From: CAVTJX01 sp963735175
GTDB taxonomy: Bacteria; Electryoneota; RPQS01
NCBI GenBank assembly: GCA_963735175.1
Contig: CAVTJX010000007.1
Span: 1 to 15,900, forward strand
Reading direction: 5' to 3'
Length of the DNA: 15,900 nt
Each line of letters starts with the position of its first letter. The stretch's first letter is position 1. Under the pieces are notes generated by a model, which saw nothing but the letters and a program-made list of their open reading frames with translations, searched no databases and had not been told where the DNA came from. Below are positions 1-6,254 of this stretch, piece after piece. Both the position numbers and the translations under genes were made by a program.

Positions 1-23
1 ATCACTTTGCTTGTTAAAAGGAA

Positions 24-381
24 ATGGGATTGACAGCATCATCCAATTCCACGTACCGGCGGATCTATACCGTGGTGAAGCGGATACCCCGGGGCCGCGT
101 GGCTACTACGGCCAGATTGCCGCGCTGGCCGGCTTTCCCACGCAGCCCCGCCTCGCGGGCTATGCCCTTTCGCCCTGCGCGAGGCGTCAGATCCCGCCGT
201 CCCGTGGCATCGCGTAATCAACGCCCGCGGTGCGATCTTGCTGGGCGAATTCGACGGCGCGGAGTTGCAGCGTGAACTCTTGGAGGCTGAGGGGGTCGAA
301 TTCAAACCCAACGGCTGCGTGGATCTGGAGCGGTTCCGCTGGCAGCCCTGTACGGCATCAAAAGTAAAAAGAAGAGCTTAG
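24..381 (+). CDS. Alkyltransferase-like protein (ATL, MGMT-fold; frameshifted as sequenced)
   Basis: About 119 residues when read across two single-base deletions. It matches the DNA-binding domain of O6-alkylguanine-DNA methyltransferases: an N-terminal YRRIYTVVKRIPRGRVAT, then YGQIAALAGFP, then RLAGYAL, then PWHRVINARG. The methyltransferase active site is PCHRV; here the Cys is Trp, which marks the ATL class. Known ATLs bind O6-alkylguanine without transferring the alkyl group and hand the lesion to nucleotide excision repair. The size is close to the roughly 110 residues usual for ATL. Start: ATG 24 with AAAAGGAA just upstream. The reading frame shifts near 109 (ACT-TAC expected, one T missing) and near 171 (one T missing from a T run). 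The last segment, from about 175 to the TAG at 379-381, reads cleanly. Both lesions are homopolymer-type losses, so the gene is probably intact in the organism. Family call confident; exact start less so. Confidence 0.82.
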
Positions 382-383
382 GT

Positions 384-434
384 GGCGGGCTTCGTCCCGC
401 CGCACTCCCGGGCAACGGGACGGAGCCCGTTGCC
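384..434 (+). terminator. Two tandem hairpins after the ATL gene (terminator-like, no U-run)
   Basis: Hairpin 1 pairs GGCGGG (384-389) with CCCGCC (396-401). Hairpin 2 pairs GGCAACGGG (411-419) with CCCGTTGCC (426-434), a perfect 9-bp stem with a 6-nt loop. They begin directly after the ATL stop and end 20 bp before the array promoter. No T-run follows, only TTAG, so intrinsic termination is uncertain. They could also be 3'-end stabilising structures or a small dispersed repeat. Confidence 0.4.
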
Positions 435-454
435 TTAGCGGTGTAGTTCTACGC

Positions 455-482
455 TTGACTTCCGGAGATAGTTTTGTATATT
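455..482 (+). promoter_or_regulatory. Promoter of the membrane-protein array
   Basis: The -35 is TTGACT (455-460), 5 of 6 to the sigma70 consensus. The -10 is TATATT (477-482), 5 of 6. The spacer is 16 bp. The predicted transcription start is about 489, inside the first operator-like dyad. The first gene of the array starts at 536 behind GAGGAG (523-528). This is the best sigma70-type promoter I see in the window. FCB bacteria may use a different -7 element; TAGTTTTG at 469-476 also fits the Bacteroidetes TAnnTTTG form. Confidence 0.6.
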
Positions 483-511
483 CAAACCAGTTTGTAATGC
501 AAACCAGTTTG
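483..511 (+). promoter_or_regulatory. Duplicated operator-like dyad CAAACCAGTTTG
   Basis: Two identical 12-mers, CAAACCAGTTTG, lie at 483-494 and 500-511 with a 5-bp spacer (17-bp period). Each is a dyad of CAAAC and GTTTG half-sites around a CA centre. They sit immediately downstream of the -10 and cover the predicted start site, where a bound repressor would block initiation. I did not find further copies of the 12-mer elsewhere in the window by eye. The likely binder is the winged-helix protein encoded last in this operon (4655-4981); that link is inference. Confidence 0.6.
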
Positions 512-535
512 ATGATCGACTCGAGGAGTCACTCG

Positions 536-1134
536 ATGGACGCGATGGACGAGCCGCAGCGGTCTGGAAGAAAAGATTTATCAGGACTATAGCAAAGACG
601 GCGCGGGCGAGACGCTGATGGGGATCGGACTGTTGTGGGGCAGCATGGGCATGGGGATGATGCACGGGCCGTGGCTGCCACTCCTGCCGCTGATCCTCGT
701 TCTGGTGGGCCGGGCGTGGAGGAAGCGGATCACCTATCCTTGCTTGGGTTATGCCGAGATCGTGCACAAGAAACGGACGACGCGCAAGCGAAGTATGCTG
801 CTGATCGTGCTGACGGCGCTGCTGGTGCTGGCGCTGCTGTACCGGGCTTTTCTGCGGCTACGCACGGCGTGCCGATTGACGAAAAGCTGGCATTGGGAGC
901 CTGCGTGGCGGCGATCATCGCCGGAGCGGGCATCGCCCTGCGCTTGAAATCCGTCTGGGTGGTGGCCGTCCTCACGCTGGGCTTTTTTGCAGTCGCGGAC
1001 TATCTGCATCTCCTTGCATGCCGGTGGGTGATCCCGGCGCGGCAGGAGTGATTATGCTGGGAATGGGCTTGCTGCGCCTGCGCCGCTTCCTGCATGACAA
1101 CCCGGTTTTGGAGAATGCCGATGCGCCGAAGTGA
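536..1134 (+). CDS. Array membrane protein A (first of six tandem paralogues; frameshifted)
   Basis: Unrecognised family; no function assigned. The reconstructed protein is about 200 residues. In order: N-terminal MDAMDEPQR, then a cytoplasmic-looking IYQDYSKDGAGETLMG motif, a hydrophobic pair, then RKRITYPCLGYAEI, then hydrophobic segments (SMLLIVLTALLVLALLY; VWVVAVLTLGFFAVADYLHLL), and the C-terminal LRRFLHDNPVLENADAPK. ATG 536 is chosen because GAGGAG ends exactly 7 nt upstream, the spacing kept by all members. The reading frame changes near 560, 850 and 1030, giving a net shift before the TGA at 1132-1134. The ITYPxLGY motif has Cys where most copies have Arg. The stop lies 14 bp inside gene B. 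The second half most resembles gene D (TLGFFAVADYLHL versus ILGLMLLTDYFHI). Likely an integral membrane protein under the 455-511 promoter/operator. Confidence 0.72.
1075..1123 (+). repeat. 49-bp perfect direct repeat, copy 1 (A/B junction)
   Basis: Positions 1075-1123 are identical to 1735-1783, exactly 660 bp apart. The repeat covers the codons for RLRRFLHDNPVLENAD plus the GGAG ribosome binding site and ATG of the following gene. The flanks of genes A and B are much less similar, so this is either recent gene conversion or the joint of a tandem duplication. Confidence 0.9.
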
Positions 1135-1791
1135 GTCCCTTCGCCGAACAGGAAGGCGTCGCTCCGGAACCGGCGTTTGACACGGCGGATGAGCGGCAAT
1201 TGCAGGCCACGCTGCGAAAAAGCGCTATTGGCCACGGGTTGAAAAGCATCGTGTTCGGGACAATGATCGTCTGGATGGGAGTTTGTTGGCTGTTTGCTTC
1301 TTAGTCCGGTGGTTGTGGTTGCGACGCCGTTCGTGGTGATCGCGATCGAGATACCGCTCCTCCATTCCCTTCGCCGCCGAATTCTGCTTCCCCGTGTGGG
1401 TTATGTCGAGTTCAAGCAGGAACGGGAAACGTTGATGCAGGGGTTGCTGGCCGCCGTAAAGACCATACCGGCACTGTTTATCGCGGTGTCTTTGCCGCGC
1501 CTTCCGGCGACAGCGGAAATGCCGGACTGGCGGACTTTGCCATTGGGGAAGTTTACGGCCCTGTTGCTCGCGTCCATCTGTATTGCGCTGATCGGGGACG
1601 GCTTGGGCGGGCGGTACTTTGTCGTGCTTCTATCGCTGTTCCTGATCGCCCTCCAAGGGACAAAAGTGCTTACCATAAGCACCGGCTGGGCGTTTGTGTT
1701 TGTCGGGATTATCATTCTTCGTTCTGGCATATTCCGCCTGCGCCGCTTCCTGCATGACAACCCGGTTTTGGAGAATGCCGATGGCATCTGA
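1121..1791 (+). CDS. Array membrane protein B (paralogue 2; frameshifted)
   Basis: Uncharacterised membrane protein of about 223 residues after reconstruction. ATG 1121 has GGAG at 1110-1113 with the 7-nt spacing used throughout the array. It needs one extra C removed near 1142 to enter the body frame; GTG 1131, overlapping gene A's stop as GTGA, is an alternative start without that shift. A second frame change lies near 1280-1300. Visible parts: acidic N-terminus (EQEGVAPEPAFDTADERQ), SAIGHGLKSIVFG in place of the usual DG..ET..G motif, RRRILLPRVGYVEF in place of ITYPRLGY, several hydrophobic segments, and C-terminal LRRFLHDNPVLENADGI. This is the most divergent copy in the first two motifs, yet its last 16 codons are identical in DNA to gene A's. 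The stop overlaps gene C by 11 bp. Confidence 0.7.
1735..1783 (+). repeat. 49-bp perfect direct repeat, copy 2 (B/C junction)
   Basis: Second copy of the sequence at 1075-1123. It contains the C-terminal codons of gene B, the GGAG at 1770-1773 and the ATG of gene C at 1781. Confidence 0.9.
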
Positions 1792-2566
1792 ACAGCCGCA
1801 GCCTGCCGAAAGCCCGGAATTCGATCTTCCCGAAGTTCGCGAGCGGTTGCTGAAGCACTGGCAGCAGGATCACGCACGCGACGGCGCTGGGGAATTGATG
1901 GTGACGGTGGCGGCCGTTTTGGTGGGGCTTATTATCTCGGCTGGGGAAACAATGTCGTCTATTATCGTGGCACCCCGCTGGCGCTCTTGGGGTGATGTTT
2001 GCAGGTATCGTATTAGTGGTGTTGGCGTGGAAACGGTGGGTCACCACTCCCCGCGTTGGGTGGGCGCGGTTTGCCATGCCGAAATTCAAGGACCGCAAGG
2101 CGTGGGGAGCGGCCGTTTCTGTCCTGACAAGGCCGCGCGAGACATGTTCGATCCCCATTCCGTGCGGCCACTTTGGGCGCGCTGGCTGATCGGTGCTGGA
2201 CGATTAATTTGTTGGTTCGTGCTGTTCACGTCGATAACGATTGCTTACGACCTATGGGCACCGACCACAGCGTTACGAACATCGCCGGAGTTCAAAGGCC
2301 GGAGGTTTCTGTTTGAAATGGTCCTGCTGATGGCCGGCATGTCGCTGTTCGAGTTCATGACCAGCTATCTCTGGCCGCGATCGGTACAGGCATTTCTGAA
2401 TGCGGGCCTTGGAGTCGGCACTTACCTTGCCGTGGATTTCCTGCTGACACAGCAGCCTGCCTGGGCCATGTTCGCGGTGGGTGGAGTCTTCCTTATTCTG
2501 GCCGCCTTCCGCATTCGGCGTTTCCTCCGCGACTATCCGATACCGGAGTCCGCCGATGGCCACTGA
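1781..2566 (+). CDS. Array membrane protein C (paralogue 3; internally frameshifted)
   Basis: About 261 residues, one of the two long members with E. ATG 1781 follows GGAG by 7 nt. The start and end share a frame, but about 1950-2140 must be read in other frames: there the array motif WKRWVTTPRVGWARF appears, followed by KFKDRKAWGAAVSVLT. Three single-base losses would restore one frame. N-terminal features: LLKHWQQDHARDGAGELMV, the family's RDG motif. C-terminal half: hydrophobic segments LICWFVLFTSITIAYDLW, FEMVLLMAGMSLFEFM and WAMFAVGGVFLILAAF, then IRRFLRDYPIPESADGH. The region YLAVDFLLTQQPAWAMF is closely matched by gene E (YVATDLLTQSPVWAFL), so C and E form a subfamily. Function unknown; clearly an integral membrane protein. 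Confidence 0.72.
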   Translation: MASEQPQPAESPEFDLPEVRERLLKHWQQDHARDGAGELMVTVAAVLVGLIISAGETMSSIIVAPRWRSWGDVCRYRISGVGVETVGHHSPRWVGAVCHAEIQGPQGVGSGRFCPDKAARDMFDPHSVRPLWARWLIGAGRLICWFVLFTSITIAYDLWAPTTALRTSPEFKGRRFLFEMVLLMAGMSLFEFMTSYLWPRSVQAFLNAGLGVGTYLAVDFLLTQQPAWAMFAVGGVFLILAAFRIRRFLRDYPIPESADGH

Positions 2567-3226
2567 CCGTGAACCCCTGTCCCCTCTGCCGGAGTTCAAT
2601 CCGGGTCGGTTGGACTTTACCGGCCGTCGACGCGCTATCGTCTCTTCAACAACTTCACCGCGGAACAGAACCGCGACGGATTCATCGAGACGATTCTGGG
2701 GGGCATTGTACTCTTTGCCGGGATCACCAGTCTGTTGGTCTGGAATCCGGTCATCGGTTTAGGTATAGGCGTCCCGCTGTTCTTCATGTTCCCGCTCTGG
2801 AAACGGCGCATCACCTACCCGCGTCTGGGGTATGTCCGCTTCACAGCCGCTGTGCTGCGTGCCCCATGGGCCCGGGCGCGCGAAGTGGGGCAGATGCTGC
2901 TTTGGTGTGCTGAACGCTGCCGGAATGACCTATGCCGAGCGCGTGGTCGAGCAGGGAAACCGGGATGCGGTGACGTTGGAACGGATGATGGTCTGCGCCA
3001 TCGTGTCCTACGCGCTTTCCGCTGCCATCATTCGCCCGCGCCGGAAAGCGTGGGCCGTGGCCGTCTTGATACTGGGGCTGATGCTGCTGACGGACTATTT
3101 TCACATCGCTGGTGGCTGGACGCTTCTGTATGATCGGCCTGGGTTCCATCGCCGCCGGTCTCCTGAAACTCCGCCGCTTCCTTCCGCGATTATCCCCTTC
3201 TGGAGGCCTACGATGTCCAAAACTGA
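2556..3226 (+). CDS. Array membrane protein D (paralogue 4; frameshifted)
   Basis: About 223 residues after reconstruction. ATG 2556 is 7 nt after GGAG (2545-2548) and overlaps gene C by 11 bp. Starts MATDREPLSPLPEFNPG, changes frame near 2625, then reads RYRLFNNFTAEQNRDGFIE (family RDG motif), a hydrophobic stretch, and WKRRITYPRLGYVRF, the best ITYPRLGY match with F. A further change near 2895 (a shortened T run) leads to a hydrophobic VAVLILGLMLLTDYFHI, similar to gene A. Changes near 3130 and 3185 are needed to reach LRRF, RDYPLLEAYDVQN and the TGA at 3224-3226. The next gene's ATG lies 14 bp upstream of that end. Function unknown. Confidence 0.7.
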
Positions 3227-3989
3227 GTCTATCGTCGATCCGGAAAATGAGCCGGACCTTGCCGCCGATCCGGAGCGCCTGTTAGGGAAAGTTGCGCGCG
3301 AGCACCGCCGGGATGGGGCGACGGATGCCATGCTGGGTGGCCTGTTCTTGACGGTGGGACTTATCCACGCCCGTTGGGGCAGTTCGGCTTTTGACTCGGG
3401 AATTGCCCCGCTCGGGAATCTTTTGCTGGCCGTTGCGGTGCTGGTTCTGATGCTCTGGCTCTGGAAACAGAAAATCACGTATCCCCGCCTCGGATACGCG
3501 AAGATCGTAACACCCCAGTGGCGCGGCGCAAGCCGTGGGAAGTGCCCTTTATTTACTATTCGTTTCTCGGCGAGTTGGCTATGCGCCGCCGGGCACAGTC
3601 GGCCGGTTCGAGGATCGGAATGCAGGTGCTGGGGCTTGTCATGCTGGTGGCGATGCTATTCCTCGGACAGAGGCTGTACTCGTATCGTTGCCACGCTTGT
3701 CGCGGGCAATGTGCCGCTCGATCTGCTGTACCGGCGCGACAGCTTCAAATTTGTCTGGCTGATGTGTCTGATTCTGGTAATCCCAATTCTTGGGCAGGCG
3801 CAGACCCGGTTCGTGATGTGGACGGTCGGTCTGGTACTGGGATTGTATGTGGCAACCGATCTGCTGACACAAAGCCCGGTCTGGGCCTTTCTCGTGACCG
3901 GCAACGTGTTTCTGCTGATTGGTATAGTGCGGTTGATCAATTTCCTCCGCAACTACCCGATTCTGGAGGTCGCTGATGACGCGCAATGA
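3213..3989 (+). CDS. Array membrane protein E (paralogue 5; internally frameshifted)
   Basis: About 258 residues. ATG 3213 is 7 nt after GGAG (3202-3205). The acidic N-terminus MSKTESIVDPENEPDLA is followed by LLGKVAREHRRDGATDAMLGG (family DG motif), a hydrophobic helix LGNLLLAVAVLVLMLWLW, and KQKITYPRLGYAKI. From about 3515 to 3690 the frame changes. The alternative frame reads RRKPWEVPFIYYSFLGELAM and a hydrophobic IGMQVLGLVMLVAMLFLGQ, then the original frame resumes with DLLYRRDSFKFVWLMCLILVI and more hydrophobic segments. It ends INFLRNYPILEVADDAQ, overlapping gene F by 14 bp. It resembles gene C in the last 80 residues. Function unknown. Confidence 0.75.
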   Translation: MSKTESIVDPENEPDLAADPERLLGKVAREHRRDGATDAMLGGLFLTVGLIHARWGSSAFDSGIAPLGNLLLAVAVLVLMLWLWKQKITYPRLGYAKIVTPQWRGASRGKCPLFTIRFSASWLCAAGHSRPVRGSECRCWGLSCWWRCYSSDRGCTRIVATLVAGNVPLDLLYRRDSFKFVWLMCLILVIPILGQAQTRFVMWTVGLVLGLYVATDLLTQSPVWAFLVTGNVFLLIGIVRLINFLRNYPILEVADDAQ

Positions 3990-4665
3990 ACCCAATCTGA
4001 ATTCTGCGACGGCGGACTTTGCGAAAGAGCAGGAGTTGCTGCAGGTAAAACTCCTTCGGGATTACAGCCGCGACGGACTATTTGAAACCCTCTTCGGCTG
4101 GATGCACGTGTGGGCGGCCGCCTTGTTGCTTTCCAATCTCCGCGCGGCCATAGGCCCTCACTATGCGAACCTTATTTTGGATACCCTCTTCATTATGGGC
4201 ATCATTCTCCTCGGTAGGCTGCTCGGTCGGGCGTGGTTGATGCGAATTACCTATCCCCGGTTGGGCTTTGCCAGTTTCACCACGTTTTGGCAGTGGAGTC
4301 AAGGTCGGAAGCGGCTGTGGGTGAAGATCCTGCAATCGGTTGTAATCCTCACGCTGTTCGATTTTTTACTGGGAATGCTGGTCCCGGAGCATTCGAAAGG
4401 ACCGTGGGATCTTTTACCTGCCGAGAGTATCTTTCGCATGTCGATTGCTTTCATGCTAACTTTTGGCATTGTTTGGCTGCGCCTGAAACATCTCTGGATC
4501 ATTGCCGCTGCGCTGACTGGTCTGCTCGTCCTGGCTCACTTCCAGCATCTCGATCCCAGTTGGGCCATTGGGATCGTCGGCCTCATACTGCTCGCCATTG
4601 GTCTGGTGAAGCTGCGCCGCTTCCTCCGCGACTACCCGATCTTGGAGGCTGATGATGGCGCGTGA
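3976..4665 (+). CDS. Array membrane protein F (paralogue 6; only uninterrupted copy)
   Basis: 229 residues in one open frame, so this copy shows the family's real architecture. Residues 1-30 are charged (MTRNEPNLNSATADFAKEQE, QVKLLRDY). Residues 30-41 hold the SRDGLFETLFGW motif. Hydrophobic segments follow at roughly 42-54, 66-84, 118-137, 152-168, 172-189 and 196-212. The loop after the second carries RAWLMRITYPRLGFASF (85-101). The tail LRRFLRDYPILEADDGA (213-229) is cytoplasmic-looking. I predict about six membrane helices and see no catalytic or transport signature. ATG 3976 has GGAG at 3965-3968 with 7-nt spacing. The stop lies 11 bp inside the regulator gene. I recall DG...ITYPRxGY-type membrane proteins next to winged-helix regulators in other phyla, but could not check this. 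Confidence 0.85.
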   Translation: MTRNEPNLNSATADFAKEQELLQVKLLRDYSRDGLFETLFGWMHVWAAALLLSNLRAAIGPHYANLILDTLFIMGIILLGRLLGRAWLMRITYPRLGFASFTTFWQWSQGRKRLWVKILQSVVILTLFDFLLGMLVPEHSKGPWDLLPAESIFRMSIAFMLTFGIVWLRLKHLWIIAAALTGLLVLAHFQHLDPSWAIGIVGLILLAIGLVKLRRFLRDYPILEADDGA

Positions 4666-4981
4666 TGAGGGCGGCAGTAAGGGCTCGATGGTGCCCGATA
4701 TCGATCCCGTGGTCCATGCCCCGGCCCGGCTGACGATTATGGGGATCCTGCACGTGGTCGAAGGGGCCGATTTCGTGTTTCTCATGCGCCAGACCGGCCT
4801 CACGCGCGGCAACCTGTCGACCCACCTTTCCAAGCTGGAAGCGGCGGGCTATGTGACTGTAGAAAAGAAGTTTGTGGAACGGGTTCCACGCACGCTACTG
4901 CGGCTGACGGACACGGGCCGCGAGGCGCTGCGCAAGTACCGCCAGCAAATGCGCAAGGCGCTGGGCAAGCTGCCCGAATAG
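4655..4981 (+). CDS. Winged-helix transcriptional regulator (HTH_34/MarR-like)
   Basis: 108 residues, uninterrupted. It fits the winged-helix DNA-binding family usually labelled HTH_34: DPVVHAPARLTIMGIL (17-32), a short helix ADFVFLMRQTG (38-48), recognition-helix region LTRGNLSTHLSKLEAAGYV (49-67), a wing with VERVPRTLLRLT (74-85), and a C-terminal TGREALRKYRQQM helix (87-99). No ligand or metal-binding domain is present. ATG 4655 is preferred over ATG 4652 because it keeps the array's 7-nt spacing from GGAG (4644-4647). It is translationally coupled to gene F (11-bp overlap), so it is made together with the membrane proteins. The expected role is autoregulation of the operon through the paired dyad at 483-511, which is inference. 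The family call is confident. Confidence 0.9.
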   Translation: MARDEGGSKGSMVPDIDPVVHAPARLTIMGILHVVEGADFVFLMRQTGLTRGNLSTHLSKLEAAGYVTVEKKFVERVPRTLLRLTDTGREALRKYRQQMRKALGKLPE

Positions 4982-5144
4982 AGGACCTTCAGGTGGCTTG
5001 CCTCTCCGCCGTGGAATATCCGGGATTTCAAGTGCGTCCCAAGGTGCCAACGCATCTGAATTTGCCACAAAGTGGCGGTTTCCGGTCGATTTTCTCCGCA
5101 GACTGTCGGTTGACTATGCGGTGGAATATGTGTAAGTTGAACAT

Positions 5145-5177
5145 TACCCCCTTCAACAGTCGGAGGGGGTATTTTTT
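5145..5177 (+). terminator. Intrinsic terminator or attenuator between the array and the desaturase
   Basis: A perfect 8-bp stem pairs TACCCCCT (5145-5152) with AGGGGGTA (5164-5171) around an 11-nt loop, followed by six T (5172-5177). It is a textbook intrinsic terminator for the array operon. Its T-run ends only 15 nt before the desaturase ATG at 5193, leaving no room for a separate promoter downstream. The desaturase must therefore be read through it or started upstream of it. TTGACT at 5110-5115 with a poor -10 (TAAGTT, 5133-5138) is the only candidate I see. Confidence 0.8.
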
Positions 5178-5192
5178 GGATGGAGACAGCGT

Positions 5193-6214
5193 ATGGAGCA
5201 AAGCAGGCCGGACCGTCCGGGAGGGTTGGATCTGGGGCCGCGGACGGCCCGCAGTATCTGGCAGTTGGCGAATTCGGTGATCCCCTTCTTCGCGCTGCTA
5301 TACCTGATGCACCTGTCGCTCGCGGTTTCGGTCTGGCTGACGCTGGGTTTGGGAGTGCTGGCGGGCGGTTTTATGGTGCGGATTTTCATCATCCAGCATG
5401 ATTGCGGCCACGGATCGTTTTTCCACTCGCGCCAGGCGAACCACCGCGTGGGCCGGTTTTGCAGCCTGCTGACGATGGTGCCCTATTACTACTGGCGGCG
5501 GCAGCACGCGCTGCATCACGCGTCGAGCGGCAACCTCGACCACCGCGGCCACGGCGATATGGATATCTATACGGTCGACAAGTATTGAAAATTATCCCGG
5601 CGGGAACGCTTTTATTATCGGGCTTACCGCAATCCGCTGGTGTTTCTGCTGCTGGGGCCGTTGCTGCTGATGTTCGTGTTTAACCGCTTCGCCTTCGACA
5701 AGCGGCAGTCCACGAAGGCGCAGCGGCGCAATGTGCAGGTCACGAATCTTATTCTGCTGGGTGTGTTCCTTGCGCTCGGCCTGTACCTTCTTGGCTTCGG
5801 CCACGTGCTGCTGATCGCGCTGCCCGTGCTGTATGTCGCGGGCGGTGGGGATGTCTGTTCTACATCCAGCATCAGTTCGAGCACACTTACTGGAAACGCG
5901 GCGCCGAATGGAACGCGGCCCGGGCGGCGATGCAGGGCAGTTCGTTCTACAAGCTGCCGGTCCTGTTGCAGTGGTTTACCGGGAATATCGGCTTCCATCA
6001 CATTCATCATTTGCAGGAAACGATTCCCAATTACCGTTTGCCCCGGCTCTTCCGCGAGCATCGCGAGTATCAGGACGTGTACACCGTCACGCTGTGGACG
6101 AGCCTGAAGACGATGTTTCTGAGCGTCTGGGACGAGCGCGAGGAACGGTTGATCAGCTTCCGCGAAGTGGCGCGGCGGTATCTGGGAATGCGGCGGGAAG
6201 CGCCGTCGGCCTGA
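5193..6214 (+). CDS. Membrane fatty acid desaturase (acyl-lipid type; in-frame stop and frameshift as sequenced)
   Basis: About 340 residues of the di-iron membrane desaturase family (FA_desaturase), which introduces a double bond into acyl chains of membrane lipids. All three histidine boxes are visible: HDCGH at residues 69-73, HALHH at 105-109, and HHIHH at nt 5996-6010. YIQHQFEHTYW and GNIGFHHIHHLQ are typical of Bacillus Des/cyanobacterial-like acyl-lipid desaturases. ATG 5193 follows GGAG (5182-5185) by 7 nt. Two lesions: an in-frame TGA at 5586-5588 (TVDKY-stop-KLSRRERF, where the family has a residue such as Leu), and a frame change near 5850 between LYVAGG and LFYIQHQFEH. Homology continues cleanly across both, so sequencing error is likelier than decay. 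The nitronate monooxygenase follows after 40 bp and is probably cotranscribed. Electron donor not encoded here. Confidence 0.85.
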
Positions 6215-6254
6215 CCGTGAAGGCGGGCCGCGATTAACAGGAAAGCGACGGTTG

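Noticed and set aside
483..511. CAAACCAGTTTG pair as the start of a CRISPR array
   Set aside because: Only two 12-bp copies with a 5-bp spacer; size and context fit an operator.
536..3989. Reading array genes A-E as true pseudogenes
   Set aside because: The same indel type hits conserved genes elsewhere in the window, and motifs, RBS spacing and overlaps are all preserved, which decay would not keep.
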